29,531 bases of DNA, from assembly GCA_019746355.1 (NCBI GenBank), contig JAIESC010000248.1, positions 1 through 29,531 on the forward strand, in the 5' to 3' direction. Of this stretch, positions 1 through 9,486 are shown piece after piece. Position numbers and translations under genes: made by a program. The DNA comes from Xanthobacteraceae bacterium (GTDB lineage Bacteria > Pseudomonadota > Alphaproteobacteria > Rhizobiales > Xanthobacteraceae). The notes below the pieces were generated by a model. That model was not told the origin of the DNA. It saw only the letters and a program-made list of their open reading frames with translations, and searched no databases. The number at the start of each line of letters is the position of its first letter. Within the stretch, counting starts at the first letter, position 1.

Positions 1-5
1 CACCG

Positions 6-111
6 CCGTCATTCCGGGGCGCGCCGAAGGCGCGAACCCGGAATCCATACTCCGCAGCAGTGGTTATGGATTCCGGGTTCACGCGCTTGCGCGCGTGCCC
101 CGGAATGACGG
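6..111. repeat. Dispersed palindromic repeat, CATTCCGGG family
   Basis: The outer arms CCGTCATTCCGGGG and CCCCGGAATGACGG are perfect inverted copies. Inside them lies a second inverted pair, GAACCCGGAATCCATA and TATGGATTCCGGGTTC, and each arm also holds a short GC hairpin. The RNA or single strand would fold into a long cruciform. A close relative with the same outer arms lies at 29000-29104. It lies just upstream of the cupin gene and encodes nothing convincing. Confidence 0.85.
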
Positions 112-188
112 TCCAGGGTTCGGTGCTCTGGCCGTACGTTCGCGAATGAGCAAGAATGGCTCCATCAGAAAGGACGTGGAGGAACGCC

Positions 189-767
189 GTGACCGAGAAA
201 TCCCTCACTCCCGAGCAAATGGAAGCCCGGGTCGCGCGCTTCAACAAGCTGCAGACCTACCAGCGCCAGAACTTCGAGGCACACAACATCCCGCCCGGCG
301 CAGTCGAGAAGGTCACCGCCCGCAGGGTCTATCCGGTGATGGCCTCCGCCGACTATCAGGGCCGCAGCGCCGGCGCGCCGGTGAAGGGACCGCGCGGACT
401 GATCGTCAGCATCGCCGAATGCCCGCCGCACAACGGCCCGGGCCTGCACCGCCATCTCAACACGGTGGAGAACTTCTTCTGCCTGTGCGGCCGGTTCGAG
501 ATCTCCTGGGGCGACAACGGCGAGCACAAGACCATTCTCGAGCCCAACGACATGATCTCGGTCCCGCGCGGCGAGAACCGGATGTTCTTCAACATCTCCG
601 ACGAGGTCGGACGGTTGCTGGTGATGATCGTGCCGGAGACCGACCAGCAGGTCGATCCGATCCTTTACGCGCCGAGCCTCGGCAAGGAGATCGAGGACGA
701 GTACGGCAAGAAGGCGCTGGAAGGACTGCAGAGCATCGGCTTCAAGTTCGAGGAACCCGTCGGCTGA
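189..767 (+). CDS. Cupin domain-containing protein
   Basis: A small cytoplasmic beta-barrel protein of 192 residues with no signal peptide. The first cupin motif is complete: GLHRHLNTVENFFCLCG fits G-x5-HxH-x3-4-E-x6-G, giving two His and one Glu as metal ligands. The second motif reads PRGENRMFFN, so the usual metal-binding His is replaced by Arg; metal binding may be altered. I chose the GTG at 189 because GTGGAGGA lies about 8 bases upstream; an in-frame ATG at 156 would add 11 residues without a good ribosome site. The substrate is unknown; relatives include dioxygenases and small-molecule-binding cupins. It stands alone between two palindromic repeats. Confidence 0.85.
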   Translation: MTEKSLTPEQMEARVARFNKLQTYQRQNFEAHNIPPGAVEKVTARRVYPVMASADYQGRSAGAPVKGPRGLIVSIAECPPHNGPGLHRHLNTVENFFCLCGRFEISWGDNGEHKTILEPNDMISVPRGENRMFFNISDEVGRLLVMIVPETDQQVDPILYAPSLGKEIEDEYGKKALEGLQSIGFKFEEPVG

Positions 768-790
768 CGCACTGACAGTGCCGCATAACC

Positions 791-907
791 GGTGTCACGC
801 GCGGGCTTGACCCGCGCGTCCACGCGATGGACCGACGATACTGCTCTTACGATTTCGACCCGTTGCACACGCTCATGGATGGCCGGGTCAAGCCCGGCCA
901 TGACACC
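791..907. repeat. Dispersed palindromic repeat, GGGCTTGACCC family
   Basis: The outer arms are GGTGTCA and TGACACC. Inside are two local hairpins: CGCGGGCTTGACCCGCG on the left and GGCCGGGTCAAGCCCGGCC on the right. The same design recurs at 25971-26055, and a half copy lies at 28968-28989. It fills the space between the convergent cupin and NmrA genes, where it could also act in transcript termination. Confidence 0.8.
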
Positions 908-930
908 ATCCGTGCGGCGAGCAGCTCAGA

Positions 931-1797
931 TCAACTGAACGCGCCCTTGAAATCCTGCGCGAACTGCCTGGTCGTGATCGGCGCGCGGCCGACGATGTCG
1001 CGGATCGGCTGAGTGTTCTCGTGTGAGAACGCGCCCTTGCCCCCGGCCCGCGCGATCGAGACGAGATGCGCCACCAGCCAGTCCGGCATGTTGCGTGACT
1101 TCATCCCGGCTTCGGCCTGCTCCAGCGTGATCTCCACGTAGGTGATCGGCTTGCCGATCGTCTCGCCGATCACCTTGGCGAACTCGCCGAACGTCGTGCT
1201 CACGCCCGAGAAGCTGTAGAGCTTGCCGTTGTGCTTTCCGGGCTCCCGCAGCACGCGCGCGCCGAGCGCGCCGGTGTCGCGCACGTCGATCAGCGCCACC
1301 GGCAGGTCCTTCGGCCACGGCTGGATGATCTTGCCGTCGTTCTTGATGTTGGCGGCCTGCCCCATGATGTTCTGCATGAACAGGCCGGGGCTCAGGATGC
1401 ACCATTGCAGCCCGGACTTCTTCAGGTGCTCCTCGATCCTGTAGTGCGCTTGGCCGTTGACCGACTCCACATTCGGGCCGATCACGTCGCGGCCGCCGGA
1501 CACCTTGACGATGTATTCGGCACCCGCGGCCTTGGCGGCATCGATCACGTTGATCTGCTGCACATCGGACTTCGGGTTATGGCCGGTGACGATGAACACG
1601 CGCTTGCAACCGGCCAGCGCCTTCTCGAGGCCGGCGCGGTCGTCGAGCTCGGCGATCGCGGTCTTGGTGTCCGCGCCGAGCACCTCCCTCGCCTTGTCGG
1701 CGTTGCGCACGACGCAGACCGGACTTTCACCGAGGCCTTTCAGCTCCTTGACGACCGCCCGTCCGGTATTTCCCGTGGCTCCTACCACCGCATACAT
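931..1797 (-). CDS. NmrA-family NAD(P)-binding oxidoreductase
   Basis: A 288-residue atypical short-chain dehydrogenase of the NmrA/SDR type. The N-terminal Rossmann fingerprint GATGNTG (about residues 6-12) binds NAD(P). The middle of the protein (SGLQWCILSPGLFMQNI) follows the family pattern in which the catalytic Tyr/Lys pair is often lost, so it may be a quinone or azo reductase or a redox sensor. The ATG at 1797 has AAGGGAGAG upstream. It is the second gene of a pair: the FMN reductase gene ends 27 bases upstream on the same strand, so the two are probably co-transcribed and both act in quinone/flavin redox chemistry. The exact substrate cannot be read from sequence. Confidence 0.85.
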   Translation of the reverse strand: MYAVVGATGNTGRAVVKELKGLGESPVCVVRNADKAREVLGADTKTAIAELDDRAGLEKALAGCKRVFIVTGHNPKSDVQQINVIDAAKAAGAEYIVKVSGGRDVIGPNVESVNGQAHYRIEEHLKKSGLQWCILSPGLFMQNIMGQAANIKNDGKIIQPWPKDLPVALIDVRDTGALGARVLREPGKHNGKLYSFSGVSTTFGEFAKVIGETIGKPITYVEITLEQAEAGMKSRNMPDWLVAHLVSIARAGGKGAFSHENTQPIRDIVGRAPITTRQFAQDFKGAFS

Positions 1798-1824
1798 GGC
1801 GCTCTCCCTTGCGTTCTTGTTGGC

Positions 1825-2376
1825 TCAGACCTTCACGCGCGCGATGAACTTGTCGAACGCCGCGAGCTGCTGCTTGATCAGGTCGATCGCGCCCGGGTCC
1901 TTGAGCTGGCCGTCGACGAACTTCGAGGCCGCCATGTTGACGATCACCTCGGGCTTGCCGAACAGTTGCGCGTCGATCGCCTGCATCACCATGCGCAGGT
2001 GATACTGCATGCGCGAGCCGCCGAGGAGCCCCGGCGCGGCCGACTGGATGCACACCGGCTTGTCCTTGAACGACACGTCCTTGTAACGCGACAGCCAGTC
2101 GATGGCGTTCTTGAGGCCGCCCGGCACCGACCAGTTGTACTCGCCCGACACGATCAGCACGCCGTCGGCCGCGCGCACCGCCTCGTGCAGCGCATCGGCA
2201 TCCTTCGGAAAGCCCGCCGCCTGCTGGTCGTCGAAATTGTAGAGCGGAATGCTGGCGAAGGACGGCGCTTCCTTGATGGTCATGCCCGCGGGAGCGAGCC
2301 CGATCGATGCATTCATGAGCTGCCGGTTGAACGAGCCTTTACGCAGAGAGCCGCAAATCGCCAGAACATTCGCCAT
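1825..2376 (-). CDS. NADPH-dependent FMN reductase (ChrR/YieF-like)
   Basis: A flavodoxin-fold oxidoreductase of 183 residues that reduces quinones, azo compounds or chromate with NAD(P)H through FMN. The FMN phosphate loop GSLRKGSFNR lies near the N-terminus, and the family signature around SGEYNWSVPGGLKNAIDW (about residues 77-95) is clear. I chose the ATG at 2376; a TTG two codons further upstream lies too close to the AAAGGA ribosome site. It is followed after 27 bases by the NmrA-family gene, giving a two-gene redox operon. The 236 bases upstream hold only a hairpin that belongs to the TRAP operon. Confidence 0.88.
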   Translation of the reverse strand: MANVLAICGSLRKGSFNRQLMNASIGLAPAGMTIKEAPSFASIPLYNFDDQQAAGFPKDADALHEAVRAADGVLIVSGEYNWSVPGGLKNAIDWLSRYKDVSFKDKPVCIQSAAPGLLGGSRMQYHLRMVMQAIDAQLFGKPEVIVNMAASKFVDGQLKDPGAIDLIKQQLAAFDKFIARVKV

Positions 2377-2537
2377 AGCCAATCTATCCTTTGAATCAGG
2401 CTGGAATTGTCATTCCCGCGCATCGCAACGCATCGCCGGGAACGGGCCACCGGGCGCGGCCGCAAGGTGCATAGCATGGGCCGCGCGGGCGTGGGTAGCG
2501 GGTTGCATGCCTTGATCCGACGCCCGGCAACAATGCA

Positions 2538-2563
2538 GACGCCCGGCGCAACAGCCGGGCGTC
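2538..2563 (-). terminator. Hairpin downstream of dctP
   Basis: A perfect 10-bp stem (GACGCCCGGC and GCCGGGCGTC) with a 6-base loop lies about 50 bases beyond the dctP stop on the - strand. There is no T tract after it, so it may be a weak or Rho-assisted terminator or a transcript-stabilising hairpin. Confidence 0.5.
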
Positions 2564-2612
2564 CGTACCGTGATGCGGCAGGCGCGGCCGCCGCCGCGCG
2601 AAAGCCGGAAGG

Positions 2613-3608
2613 TCAGAGGCTCTTCTTATAGGCGTCGACCACCGCCTGCCCTTCCGCACCGGCGCGCTTGAGCCAGTCGGCGGTGAGCTGCTCGCCGATC
2701 TTCTTGAAGCCCGCCGCGAGCTCGGGGCTGGGCTTCTGCACCTTCATGCCCTTCTTCTTGATCTCGTCGTGGTACCACTCGGTCTTGTTCTCCCACAGCT
2801 TCCAGCCGCGCTCCTCGGCCACCGCGGCGGCCTTGAGCACCGCGTCCTGGGTCGGCTTGTCGAGCGAGGCGAGCGCCGCCTTGTTGATGAAGGTGACGTT
2901 GCGCGGGATCCAGGCGCGGGTGTCGTAGAAGTGGGTCAACGTCTCCCAGACCTTAGAATCGTAGCCGGTCGCGCCCGACGACATGAACGAGTTGACCACG
3001 CCGGTCGCGAGCGCCTGCGGCAATTCGGCCGCCTGCACCGTCACCGCCTGCGCGCCGACCATCTCGCCGATGCGCGCGGTGCCGACATTGTAGGCGCGCC
3101 ACTTCAGGCCCTTCATGTCCTCGATGCTGTTGATGTCCTTCTTGGCGTAGATGCCCTGCGGCCCCCACGGCACGGTGAACAGCACCTGCATGCCCTGCGC
3201 GCCGAGCTTCTGCTCGATCAGCGGCTTGGACGCGATCCAGAGCTTCTTCGCCTCCGGGAAGCTCGTGGCGAGAAACGGCACCACGTCGATGCCGAAGATC
3301 GGGTTCTCGTTCTCCAGGATCGAGATCAGGATCTCGCCGGTCTGCGCCTGGCCGGTCGCGACCGCGCGCTTGATCTCCGGGCCCTTGAACAGCGAGGCCC
3401 CGGGATGCACGGCGATCTGCAGCTTGCCGCCGGTCGCCTCCGCCACGTCCTTGGCGAACAGGTTCAGGTTCTCGACATGCGGATTGTCGAGCGGATAGGC
3501 GCTCGGCAGGTTCCATTTGGTCTGCGCATGTGCAGGCATCTGAGATTGCGTCACCGCCAGTGCCAGAGCCGCACCCGCCAGTGTCAGTATCTTGGTTCGG
3601 TCACTCAT
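2613..3608 (-). CDS. dctP: TRAP transporter solute-binding protein DctP
   Basis: Periplasmic binding protein of a tripartite ATP-independent periplasmic (TRAP) transporter. A Sec signal peptide covers about residues 1-29 and ends in PAHA before QTKW. The mature part has the family pattern: SAYPLDNPHVENL near the start, PGASLFKGPEI, the WRAYN segment around the carboxylate-binding region, and TGVVNSFMSSG. The start at 3608 is preceded by AAGGGG; a longer frame from a TTG at 3638 would only prepend residues to the signal peptide. It is the last gene of the transporter set, 26 bases after dctM. Substrates of the family are organic acids or, more rarely, other carboxylated compounds; the divergent hydantoinase suggests a cyclic amide acid such as 5-oxoproline. 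Confidence 0.92.
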   Translation of the reverse strand: MSDRTKILTLAGAALALAVTQSQMPAHAQTKWNLPSAYPLDNPHVENLNLFAKDVAEATGGKLQIAVHPGASLFKGPEIKRAVATGQAQTGEILISILENENPIFGIDVVPFLATSFPEAKKLWIASKPLIEQKLGAQGMQVLFTVPWGPQGIYAKKDINSIEDMKGLKWRAYNVGTARIGEMVGAQAVTVQAAELPQALATGVVNSFMSSGATGYDSKVWETLTHFYDTRAWIPRNVTFINKAALASLDKPTQDAVLKAAAVAEERGWKLWENKTEWYHDEIKKKGMKVQKPSPELAAGFKKIGEQLTADWLKRAGAEGQAVVDAYKKSL

Positions 3609-3634
3609 GGCCCATCGCCCCTTTCGGTTGAAGG

Positions 3635-4942
3635 TCAAGCCGGGAAAGCCATCCTTGGGAGTACCATCACGATACTAGGGAATACCGTGATGATGGCAAC
3701 CGCCAGGACGAGCAGAAAGAAGAACGGCAGCGAGGCGCGCGCGACGAAATTGGAATCCTTGCCGCTCATGGTTTGCAGCACGAACAGGTTGAAGCCCACG
3801 GGGGGCGACACCTCCGCCATCTCGACCACCAGCACCACGAAAATGCCGAACCAGACCAGGTCGAAGCCCGCGGCCTTGATCATCGGGATGACCACCGCGG
3901 TGGTCAGCACGATCATCGAGATGCCGTCGAGCGCGGTGCCGAGCACGATGTACATCACGGTCAGCGCCGCGATCAGCGCGTAGGGGCTGAGCTCGAGGCC
4001 GCCGACCCAGGCGGCGAGCGCCTGCGGCACGCCGGTATAGGCCATCGAGGTGGACATGTAGGACGCGCCGGCGAGGATCAGCATGATCATGCAGGTGACG
4101 CGCGTCGCCCCCATCAGGCTCTGGAAGAACGACGGCCAGCTCAGCATGCCGTGCCACCAGGCGATGGCGAGCGAGCCCATCACGCCCCAGGCGGCGCATT
4201 CGGTCGCGGTCGCAAGGCCGAACAGCAGGGCGACGAACACCAGGATGATCAGCAGCATGGTCGGAATGAGCTGCGCCGACTGCTTGAGCTTTTCCCGGAG
4301 CGACATCTGCGGCTCGGCCGGCGGCGTCTTGTCGGGATTGAGCACCGACCACAGCGCGATGTAGCCGGAGTAAAGGAACATCACCAGCAGGCCCGGCAGA
4401 AAGCCCGCGAGAAACACCTGGATGATCGAGACGTTGGCCTGCACCGCATAGATCACCATCATGATCGACGGCGGAATGAGGATGCCGAGCGTGCCTGCGC
4501 CGGCGAGCGAGCCGAGACTGACCTTTTCGTCATAGCCGCGCTTCTTCAATTCCGGCAGCGCGATCTTGGCGACGGTGGCGGTGGTCGCGGCCGAGGATCC
4601 CGACACGGAGCCGAAGATGCCGCAGGCAAGCACGTTGACATGCATCAGCCGGCCGGGAATGCGGTTGAGCCACGGCGCGAGGCCGCGGAACATTTCCTCC
4701 GACAGTTTGGTGCGGAACAGGATCTCGCCCATCCAGATGAACAGCGGCAGCGCGGCCAGCGTCCACGACGCGCTGTTGCCCCACACCGTCGTCGCCAGCA
4801 CCGCGCCCGGCGGCACCGCGCCGCCGACGAACAGCATGCCGGCATAGCCGCAGGCCATCAGCGCGATCGCGATCCAGACGCCGCCGGCCAAGAGGATGGT
4901 GAGCAGCACCAGCAGGACCAGTGCGATCTCGATCAGCTCCAC
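3635..4942 (-). CDS. dctM: TRAP transporter large permease DctM
   Basis: The 12-TM-type large membrane subunit that moves the substrate with Na+ or H+. The protein is 435 residues, the usual family length, and is hydrophobic throughout. Signatures include GSVSGSSAATTATVAKIALPE (about residues 92-112), AGTLGILIPPS, and EVSPPVGFNLFVL near the C-terminus. The open frame reaches 5047, but that extension lies in the palindromic repeat at 4982-5114 and is rich in Pro and Arg. I therefore place the start at the GTG at 4942, where the hydrophobic VELIEIALVLLVLL begins. A 201-base gap separates it from dctQ, unusual because these genes normally touch. Confidence 0.9.
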   Translation of the reverse strand: MELIEIALVLLVLLTILLAGGVWIAIALMACGYAGMLFVGGAVPPGAVLATTVWGNSASWTLAALPLFIWMGEILFRTKLSEEMFRGLAPWLNRIPGRLMHVNVLACGIFGSVSGSSAATTATVAKIALPELKKRGYDEKVSLGSLAGAGTLGILIPPSIMMVIYAVQANVSIIQVFLAGFLPGLLVMFLYSGYIALWSVLNPDKTPPAEPQMSLREKLKQSAQLIPTMLLIILVFVALLFGLATATECAAWGVMGSLAIAWWHGMLSWPSFFQSLMGATRVTCMIMLILAGASYMSTSMAYTGVPQALAAWVGGLELSPYALIAALTVMYIVLGTALDGISMIVLTTAVVIPMIKAAGFDLVWFGIFVVLVVEMAEVSPPVGFNLFVLQTMSGKDSNFVARASLPFFFLLVLAVAIITVFPSIVMVLPRMAFPA

Positions 4943-4981
4943 GTCACACCCCGCTCGGTTCAAGCGACACGAGCGGTGTCT

Positions 4982-5114
4982 GCTCTCCCCTCCCCCCGCG
5001 AAGCGGCGGGGAGGGGTCGGGGGTGGGGGGTGGTGCCTCAATCGCAAAGCGTGCGAGTGGCACTACCCCCCACCCCAACCCTCCCCACCACGCTGCGCGT
5101 GGGGGGAGGGAGCG
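4982..5114. repeat. Pyrimidine/purine-rich palindromic element between dctQ and dctM
   Basis: A MITE-like imperfect palindrome. The left half starts GCTCTCCCCTCCCC, contains a CCGCGAAGCGG-type hairpin, and runs to GGGGGTGGGGGGTGGTGCC. The right half is the near-inverse, GGCACTACCCCCCACCCC through to GGGGGGAGGGAGCGC, with a second hairpin at CGCTGCGCG. The style (CTCTCCCC hairpin followed by a G-rich GGGTGGGG segment) resembles the ends of the DUF559 cassette at 19876-20305. It splits the dctQ-dctM gene pair. Confidence 0.8.
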
Positions 5115-5143
5115 CACCGCCAATGCCGCACCGCTCACCATCG

Positions 5144-5686
5144 TCACACCCCGCTCTGCACGGCGCGCTCGACGGCCTCTTCGGCGGTCTGCGGTTTGGG
5201 CTTCTCGTAGCGCGGCAGGTTGCCGCGCAGCACGTGGACGAACTCGTCGACGAAGGCGATCAGCAGGATGACCAGGCCCGCCGCGTAGCCGATCTGCGGG
5301 ATCCACATCGGAATGGCGATCACGCCCTGCGACATCTCGTGGAAGCGCCAGGAGTCGCGCACGAGCTGGATCGCGTAGACGGCAAAGAAGGCGATGAAGC
5401 CGATGCCGATGACGAGGCAAATGAGCTCGATCCAATGCCGGTGCTTTTCCGGAAGCTGGTCGATCAGCAGTCCGACCCGGATCATCTCGCCGTTGCGAAA
5501 GGTGTGTGCGAGGCCGAGAAACGCCATCGCCGCCATGCACCATGACACGAAATCGTCCGCCGCCGGAATGTTGAGGCCGATCGGCCGGCCCGCCGACAGC
5601 GCCATCATCAGGACGAAGATCGCCACCATGAACGCGCCGGCCAGATAGCCGGAATAGAGATAGAGCCGGTCAAGAAAAACCCGCAT
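5144..5686 (-). CDS. dctQ: TRAP transporter small permease DctQ
   Basis: The small four-TM membrane subunit that pairs with DctM. Of 180 residues, hydrophobic segments lie at about 12-32, 48-64, 84-106 and 130-150. The family pattern RNGEMIRVGLLIDQLPEKHRHWIE follows TM2. The C-terminal tail after about residue 160 is charged and cytoplasmic. The ATG at 5686 has GGGGGA directly upstream. It is the first gene of the transporter set and is divergent from the hydantoinase gene, so the two share a control region. Confidence 0.9.
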   Translation of the reverse strand: MRVFLDRLYLYSGYLAGAFMVAIFVLMMALSAGRPIGLNIPAADDFVSWCMAAMAFLGLAHTFRNGEMIRVGLLIDQLPEKHRHWIELICLVIGIGFIAFFAVYAIQLVRDSWRFHEMSQGVIAIPMWIPQIGYAAGLVILLIAFVDEFVHVLRGNLPRYEKPKPQTAEEAVERAVQSGV

Positions 5687-5703
5687 GATCCCCCATCACC
5701 TGC

Positions 5704-5782
5704 CATTCCGGACCGCGGTCCCACAGCGTCCGGAATGCATCCCTGAATTCCGGCGCACCGTGCTATGCACGACCGCCGGAAT
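5704..5782. promoter_or_regulatory. Two inverted repeats in the dctQ / hydantoinase divergent region
   Basis: A perfect 10-bp pair CATTCCGGAC (5704-5713) and GTCCGGAATG (5728-5737) is followed by a second pair ATTCCGGCG (5747-5755) and CGCCGGAAT (5774-5782). The second pair encloses CGTGC-TAT-GCACG. All arms share the core ATTCCGG. This could be a tandem operator that coordinates the transporter and the hydrolase. The core also resembles the dispersed CATTCCGGG repeats, so a decayed repeat is the alternative. Confidence 0.4.
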
Positions 5783-5794
5783 GTCGGCGTCCCG

Positions 5795-8700
5795 ATGATG
5801 GCGTTTGAGACTGGTATGAAGCAAGCGAAACTCCGCAATAACTCCTCGGCCAAAACCACTACGGCCAAGCCAAGGACCCGAACCTGGGACTTCTGGATCG
5901 ATCGCGGCGGCACCTTCACCGACATTGTGGGCCGAAGGCCCGACGGCACCCTGGTGGCCCACAAGCTCCTGTCGGAGAACCCGGAGGCCTATCGCGACGC
6001 CGCGGTCCAGGGCATCCGCGACCTGCTGGGTCTTGCAAAAGGCGAGCCAATCCCGTCCGGCCGGGTCGGCGCGGTGAAGATGGGCACCACGGTTGCCACC
6101 AATGCGCTGCTGGAGCGCAAGGGCGACCGCACGCTGCTGCTCACAACCAAGGGTTTCCGCGACGCGCTGCGCATCGGCTATCAGGCGCGGCCGAAGATTT
6201 TCGCCAAGCACATCATCAAGCCGGAGATGCTGTTCGAGCGTGTCGTCGAGATCGATGAGCGCGTGCGCGCCGACGGCACCGTCGAAACGAAGCTCGACCT
6301 CGACGGTGCGGGCAAGGCGCTGGAGCAGGCCAAGGCCGACGGCATCAACGCGGTCGCGATCGTGTTCATGCACGCCTACCGCTATCCGGAGCACGAAAAG
6401 GCGGTGGCGAAGCTTGCCCGCGACATGGGCTTTCCACAGGTCTCGGTCAGCCACGAGATCTCGCCGCTGATCAAGCTGGTCGGCCGCGGCGACACCACCG
6501 TCGTCGACGCCTATCTCTCGCCGATCCTGCGCCGCTATGTCGCAACGGTGGATTCCGAGCTCGATGCGAAGAAATCCGGGGCGCGCCTGATGTTCATGAT
6601 GTCGTCGGGCGGCCTCACCGCGGCGGAGCTGTTCCAGGGCAAGGACGCGATCCTGTCCGGCCCGGCCGGCGGCGTGGTCGGCATGGCCGAGACCGGCCGC
6701 GAGGCGCGGTTCAAGGAGCTGATCGGCTTCGATATGGGCGGCACCTCCACCGACGTGTCGCACTACGACGGCGAATACGAGCGCGCCTTCGAGACGGAAG
6801 TCGCTGGCGTGCGCATGCGCGCGCCGATGATGCTCATCCATACGGTGGCTGCGGGCGGCGGCTCGATCCTGCACTTTGACGGGGCGCGTTTCCGTGTCGG
6901 CCCGGACTCGGCTGCGGCCAATCCGGGCCCGAAATGCTACCGCCGCGGCGGGCCGCTCGCCGTCACCGACGCCAACGTGCTGGTCGGCAAGCTGATCCCC
7001 GATTTCTTCCCGAAGATTTTCGGGCCGGAGCAGAACCAGCCGCTCGACGCCAATGCCGTGAAGCAGGCCTTCGCCGAGTTGGCCAATGAGGTGGGCGGAA
7101 AATCGCCGGAAGAGATCGCCGACGGCTTCATCAAGATCGCGGTCGAGAACATGGCGAACGCGATCAAGAAGATTTCCGTGCAGCGCGGCTACGACGTCAC
7201 CCGCTATGCGCTCAACTGCTTCGGCGGCGCGGGCGGCCAGCACGCCTGCCTTGTCGCCGACGCGCTCGGCATGACCGAAGTACTGATCCATCCGTTCTCG
7301 TCGCTGCTGTCGGCCTATGGCATGGGCCTCGCCGACATCCGCGCCACGCGGCAGCTCGCGGTCGAAGAGACGTTCGGCGCGAAATCGCTCGCCGCGCTGA
7401 AGCGCGAGGGCTCCCGCCTCGGCAAGGAGGCCAAGGCCGAGGTCGCCGGCCAGGGTGTGCCGGCCGGCAAGATCAAGGTCATCGTCCGCGCGCACATCCG
7501 CTATGCCGGCACCGACACGCCGCTGATCGTCGAGGCGGGCACGCTCGCGAAGATGAAGTCCGCGTTCGAGAAGGCGCACAAGGCGCGCTTCGGCTTCATC
7601 GACCGCTCGAAGCAGCTCGTGATCGAGGCGGTGTCGGTCGAGGCGGTCGGCGGCGGGGCCAAATTCCGCGAACGCACCCACAAGACCTCGCGCGGCAAAC
7701 TCCCCTCGCCCGCCCGCAAGACCGAGTTCTTCTCCAACGGCCGATGGCACAAGGCCGCAGTCTTCACCCGCGACCAGCTCGCCCACGGACAGAAGGTCAA
7801 CGGCCCGGCGATCGTCATCGAGCCGCACCAGACCGTGGTCGTCGAGGACGGCTGGCGCGCCGTCATCACCGCCAAGAACCACCTCGTGCTGGAGCGCCAC
7901 GTGCCGCTTGTCCGCGCCCAGGCGGTCGGCACCAAGGCCGATCCGATCATGCTCGAGGTGTTCAACAACCTGTTCATGTCGATCGCCGAGCAGATGGGCG
8001 TGTCGCTGCAGAACACGGCTTACTCGGTGAACATCAAGGAGCGGCTCGACTTCTCCTGTGCGGTGTTTGCGGCCGACGGCTCGCTCGTCGCCAACGCCCC
8101 GCACATGCCGGTGCATCTCGGCTCGATGGACCGCGCGGTGGAGACGATCATCCGCGAGAACAAGGACCGCATCAAACCGGGCGATTCCTACCTGATCAAC
8201 GCGCCCTACAACGGCGGCACGCACATCCCCGACCTCACCGTCTGCACGCCTGTGTTCGACGGCGCAAAGAAGAAGATCCTGTTCTGGGTCGCGAGCCGCG
8301 GTCATCACGCCGACATCGGCGGCATTGCGCCGGGCTCGATGTCGCCGGTCGCGACCTCGATCGAAGAGGAAGGGATTTACATCGACAACTTCAAGCTGGT
8401 CGACCGCGGCCGCTTCTGCGAGCGCGAGCTTTACGAGCTCCTGACCAAGGCCAAATACCCGGCGCGCAACCCGCTGCAGAACGTCAATGACCTCAAGGCG
8501 CAGATCGCCGCAAACGAAAAGGGCGTGCAGGAGTTGCACAAAATGGTCGGCCAGTTCGGCCTCAACGTCGTGCACGCCTACATGAAGCACGTGCAGGACA
8601 ACGCCGACGAGAGCGTGCGCCGCGTCATCGACCGGCTGCACGACAGCGAGTTCAGCTACGAGGCCGACCAGGGCAACGTGATCAAGGTGAAGATCACCGT

Positions 8701-9469
8701 CGACAAGAAGAAGCGCGAGGCGACCGTCGACTTCACCGGCACCTCGCCGCAGCAGGGCACGAACTTCAACGCCCCGGAGCCGGTCACCCGCGCGGCCGTG
8801 CTCTACGTGTTCCGCGTCATGGTGGACGACGACATCCCGATGAACGCGGGCTGCCTGCGCCCGATCAACATCGTCGTGCCTGACGGCTCGATGCTGAAGC
8901 CGCATTACCCGGCCGCGGTCGTCGCCGGCAATGTCGAGGTGTCGCAGATGGTGACCGACACGCTTCTTGGCGCGCTCGGCGCGATGGCCGGCGCGCAAGG
9001 CACCATGAACAACGTCAACTTCGGCAACGACAAGTACCAGTATTACGAGACGATCTGCTCGGGCTCGCCCGCGGGTCCGGGATTTCCCGGCACCGACGCG
9101 GTGCACACCCATATGACCAACACGCGGCTGACCGATCCGGAGATTCTCGAGTTCCGCTATCCGGTGCTGCTCGAGGACTTCCACATCCGCAAAGGCTCGG
9201 GCGGCAAGGGCCAATGGAACGCGGGCGACGGCATCCGCCGCGCCATGCGGTTCCTGGAGAAGATGGAATACACCATCCTCTCCGGCCACCGCCGCATCCG
9301 TCCGTTCGGGCTTGCCGGCGGCGAGGACGGCCAGATCGGCGAGAACTGGGTGCGGCGGAACGACGGCCGGATGGATCGCCTCAAGGGCGCCGACGCCACC
9401 GTGGTCGATGCCGGCGAGGCCATCATCGTCCAGACGCCGACCGCGGGCGGCTACGGCAAGCCGGAATAG
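5795..9469 (+). CDS. Fused hydantoinase A/B protein, 5-oxoprolinase type
   Basis: A cytoplasmic ATP-dependent cyclic-amide hydrolase of about 1224 residues in which the HyuA and HyuB subunits are one chain, as in eukaryotic-type 5-oxoprolinase (L-pyroglutamate + ATP + water to glutamate). The HyuA half opens with the phosphate-binding motif [11 protein letters not shown], has [17 protein letters not shown] mid-way, and contains [20 protein letters not shown]. The HyuB half starts near base 7940 with [20 protein letters not shown] and carries [12 protein letters not shown] and the glycine-rich [15 protein letters not shown]. Length and motifs fit 5-oxoprolinase better than N-methylhydantoinase, but the substrate is not proven. 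The start is uncertain: the open frame begins with an ATG at 5765, which lies inside the inverted repeat, and other ATGs occur at 5795, 5798 and 5816; none has a clear ribosome site. Confidence 0.9.
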   Translation: MMAFETGMKQAKLRNNSSAKTTTAKPRTRTWDFWIDRGGTFTDIVGRRPDGTLVAHKLLSENPEAYRDAAVQGIRDLLGLAKGEPIPSGRVGAVKMGTTVATNALLERKGDRTLLLTTKGFRDALRIGYQARPKIFAKHIIKPEMLFERVVEIDERVRADGTVETKLDLDGAGKALEQAKADGINAVAIVFMHAYRYPEHEKAVAKLARDMGFPQVSVSHEISPLIKLVGRGDTTVVDAYLSPILRRYVATVDSELDAKKSGARLMFMMSSGGLTAAELFQGKDAILSGPAGGVVGMAETGREARFKELIGFDMGGTSTDVSHYDGEYERAFETEVAGVRMRAPMMLIHTVAAGGGSILHFDGARFRVGPDSAAANPGPKCYRRGGPLAVTDANVLVGKLIPDFFPKIFGPEQNQPLDANAVKQAFAELANEVGGKSPEEIADGFIKIAVENMANAIKKISVQRGYDVTRYALNCFGGAGGQHACLVADALGMTEVLIHPFSSLLSAYGMGLADIRATRQLAVEETFGAKSLAALKREGSRLGKEAKAEVAGQGVPAGKIKVIVRAHIRYAGTDTPLIVEAGTLAKMKSAFEKAHKARFGFIDRSKQLVIEAVSVEAVGGGAKFRERTHKTSRGKLPSPARKTEFFSNGRWHKAAVFTRDQLAHGQKVNGPAIVIEPHQTVVVEDGWRAVITAKNHLVLERHVPLVRAQAVGTKADPIMLEVFNNLFMSIAEQMGVSLQNTAYSVNIKERLDFSCAVFAADGSLVANAPHMPVHLGSMDRAVETIIRENKDRIKPGDSYLINAPYNGGTHIPDLTVCTPVFDGAKKKILFWVASRGHHADIGGIAPGSMSPVATSIEEEGIYIDNFKLVDRGRFCERELYELLTKAKYPARNPLQNVNDLKAQIAANEKGVQELHKMVGQFGLNVVHAYMKHVQDNADESVRRVIDRLHDSEFSYEADQGNVIKVKITVDKKKREATVDFTGTSPQQGTNFNAPEPVTRAAVLYVFRVMVDDDIPMNAGCLRPINIVVPDGSMLKPHYPAAVVAGNVEVSQMVTDTLLGALGAMAGAQGTMNNVNFGNDKYQYYETICSGSPAGPGFPGTDAVHTHMTNTRLTDPEILEFRYPVLLEDFHIRKGSGGKGQWNAGDGIRRAMRFLEKMEYTILSGHRRIRPFGLAGGEDGQIGENWVRRNDGRMDRLKGADATVVDAGEAIIVQTPTAGGYGKPE

Positions 9470-9486
9470 AGGCGAGGGAGCGCATC

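Noticed and set aside
4943..5047. An N-terminal extension of DctM
   Set aside because: The added residues are encoded by the palindromic repeat and are basic and Pro-rich in front of a membrane protein; the GTG at 4942 gives the normal family length.
5696..9289. A 1197-codon open frame on the - strand opposite the hydantoinase gene
   Set aside because: It is the antisense shadow of a gene with strong family motifs; its translation is rich in His, Arg, Asp and Val without any domain, as expected for an opposite frame in high-GC DNA.
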